IMG/VR virus record: IMGVR_UViG_3300045131_001736
Span: 1 to 64,000 of that record
DNA from: a virus
Direction: 5' to 3' (one strand)
DNA: 64,000 nt
Positions 63,701 through 64,000 of this stretch are shown in pieces. Position 1 is the first letter of the stretch, and each line of letters begins with the position of its first letter. The notes below the pieces were generated by a model, which did not search any database, was not told where the DNA came from, and was given only the letters and a program-made list of their open reading frames with translations. A program made the position numbers and the translations under genes.

Positions 63701-64000
63701 CTGGATATGCACTTTCAGGTTGGTCATAAAGTAATTCTTGTATAAAATCATAATATGATAATGGAAAATCACCAGTTTGCCTTACTTCTAAATAATTTGC
63801 ACCAGATGGCCATGCAATATATGAGTCTAAAGAAGAAGATACGACTTGCAGTGATGATGTTGTGTGGAATGCAATTTGATAAGATGAACTATCTGCATAT
63901 AATCCATTTGATAAAAATAATTTTGAATTACCAATTTCACTATTACTTGCACTATTACTTGCGCTTAATATTCTATGATTCGTAGTAAGTGTACCAAATA
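60720..64000 (-). CDS. Receptor-binding tail fibre with two Hint domains (5' end outside window)
   Basis: The frame stays open to the window edge, so the 5' end is missing; a TTG at 63647 lies inside the gene and is not the start. About 1090 residues are visible. Numbered from that TTG: residues 1-395 are beta-rich fibre sequence with GDWIIDADSGNLRDDN and NGSEINGGAIN; 397-547 and 555-697 are two Hint domains; 698 on is fibre again, with GDIIPESDSLYNIGNSSNRFAY and a C-terminal SDGSIIQWGRINSSANVTFPV...YWIAIG domain, typical of gp53-type receptor-binding tips. If both Hint domains leave, GGGGT would join DGTWTY. The next gene is its likely chaperone. Receptor binding is inferred from the C-terminal domain and neighbours. 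Confidence 0.85.
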   Translation of the reverse strand, partial: FGTLTTNHRILSASNSASNSEIGNSKLFLSNGLYADSSSYQIAFHTTSSLQVVSSSLDSYIAWPSGANYLEVRQTGDFPLSYYDFIQELLYDQPESAYPEVPSDLKSHIIKAFDVAVLGIGNVLNFPAMKIYGISEDETRLFLSASNPYGQTIKFNSAASASYYYPNTNGDYTYTQGSLSAGSREFRIISGEGLRLSTSGSTLNQSDKPYLSMGQLSQSFDEVGVFLGFPSGSDDPLFSLRSKDGAYLNYTGDGVNFSGNVQGSTINGSEINGGAINIGIISGSNPIRYNFTVDANGNVNANNAGLSGSINATDGRIGDWIIDADSGNLRDDNSEIIFDPSLPELQFYTGSEKKVIISPSNELTTTTGDVKYFQFTGSGVVYPTPQSVTTNTSNANFVYSSYMVSLPSTGSYNVTAAGALEVALNIPAVSVSIPAGVSHTTSYPSYLPTFNGQFHGGYSSPSVAYAELNLEAVNISTGVVVGRTLLGTAAAVSSYNAGNYYTGEYIEEGGGGTCLVGTSLIEMGDGSFKQIKDIQIGDFIKSLDIDSLTPKYSEENDWTATHISDSEKTIEEVLDIKSYADNEIYNINNGLIECTHSHKHIIKQNGVWCIKTTDKINVGDIFLNSENEEVEITSITINEKTDDVYNIRVSGKHTYYVNGILTHNVKLESFVSVTGDTKIILSSGETILAKDVVEGEKIIAWSWNDKLDNTEVNKFSEFEIAKIKKRKVDKVYKVSAGGKTIRVSDSHGFWLNDNKQIKTVELVAGKSMINIKDGNGIKLVLVDSVEIIKTDEWVYTFSVPGVHNYVSDDIISHNDGTWTYISTNTISGYQNNVSAQTGVTRSMNLTSTGNIRFRYSIRFYGYSGQRANIGSSINSYSFTYQSHTVGPTLANTPTYDTILNVSVPSNFVEIKAGGIQVVSTPDTYVRIPRKPAGSANQEVLKAAGGISYFEKTVGLGVDTSTAINSKGDIIPESDSLYNIGNSSNRFAYTYTDNLIGLGNQHQTNTVASSMSTNNYQKLSDGSIIQWGRINSSANVTFPVTFGSPPVVTCASYRSSNGSNGYNHIYNLTTSGVSLVLDSVDGYWIAIGNLPTG
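61557..61985 (-). other. Second Hint (intein-like) domain, Ser in place of Cys1
   Basis: 143 residues (555-697 from the TTG at 63647). SVTGDTKIIL with Ser555 where Cys1 is usual; block B SDSH with His630; block F VYTFSVPGVHNYVSDDIISHN ending His696-Asn697. The following residue is Asp698, not Cys, Ser or Thr. There is no homing endonuclease. Ser1 and a non-nucleophile +1 mean canonical splicing is uncertain, but Asn cyclisation and cleavage remain possible. Confidence 0.85.
62007..62459 (-). other. First Hint (intein-like) domain with Cys1
   Basis: 151 residues (397-547). CLVGTSLIEMGDG with Cys397; block B ECTHSH with Thr478 and His481; block F VYNIRVSGKHTYYVNGILTHN ending His546-Asn547. The +1 residue is Val548. 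Flanked before by GGGGT and after by the 7-residue linker VKLESFV leading into the second Hint domain. The short length fits bacterial intein-like domains, which lack the endonuclease. Confidence 0.9.

Noticed and set aside
1-64000. tRNA genes, integrase, insertion sequences
   Set aside because: I saw no cloverleaf-like segment in the short gaps and no recombinase or transposase motif; a dedicated search was not possible.

Overview
The window is a stretch of the structural half of a large, AT-rich, T4-like (contractile-tail) bacteriophage genome. Every gene I can support lies on the minus strand, so the reading order runs from base 64000 down to base 1. The T4-type head module is recognisable as terminase large subunit, portal, prohead protease, acidic scaffold and major capsid protein, followed by neck proteins (gp13/gp14-like). 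A Bacteroidota host is likely. Starts are preceded by A-rich leaders with no Shine-Dalgarno sequence, and one exported protein has a signal peptide ending in AYSQ, which is typical of that phylum. No tRNA, integrase, insertion sequence or CRISPR array was seen, and no gap between genes exceeds 300 bases.

Layout in reading order. (1) 64000-60307: a receptor-binding fibre whose 5' end lies outside the window and which carries two tandem Hint (intein-like) domains, then a tail-assembly-chaperone-like gene. (2) 60251-55106: a glycosylation cassette bracketed by two paralogous coiled-coil genes. It holds a three-domain glycosyltransferase/methyltransferase/glycosyltransferase fusion, an autotransporter-type heptosyltransferase with a four-Cys metal finger, and a split HldE (adenylyltransferase plus PfkB kinase) for ADP-heptose. 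(3) 55047-50575: a 1490-residue multi-domain protein (nucleotidylyltransferase, ParB-like, GNAT, zinc ribbon, ligase-like) with candidate prohead-protease sites between domains. (4) 50530-49161: a small Cys-rich protein and two overlapping membrane proteins that may be spanins. (5) 49157-35757: head and packaging genes, ending in DUF2589-like proteins. (6) 35650-28987: fibre genes, including a nonapeptide-repeat protein and a 2OG-Fe(II) oxygenase. (7) 28906-25468: neck and tail-completion genes. (8) 25468-1: giant adhesin-like fibres of 2772 and 3994 residues and a third, cut by the window, with accessory small proteins.

How the parts may work together (inference): the fibres are built from Ser/Thr/Gly-rich modules, including hundreds of proline-free Gly-x-y triplets (GTS, GSS). 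The same genome supplies ADP-heptose synthesis and several glycosyltransferases, so the phage probably glycosylates its own fibres. A head protease with a [ILV]xE cleavage preference would process the scaffold, core and 1490-residue proteins, possibly releasing enzymes packaged in the capsid. The Hint pair could mature the receptor-binding fibre by self-cleavage or splicing. Expression appears to use a short promoter-like element, TATAYTTATA on the coding strand, found in most of the longer gene gaps, and hairpin/T-run terminators after the capsid, DUF2589 and small structural genes.
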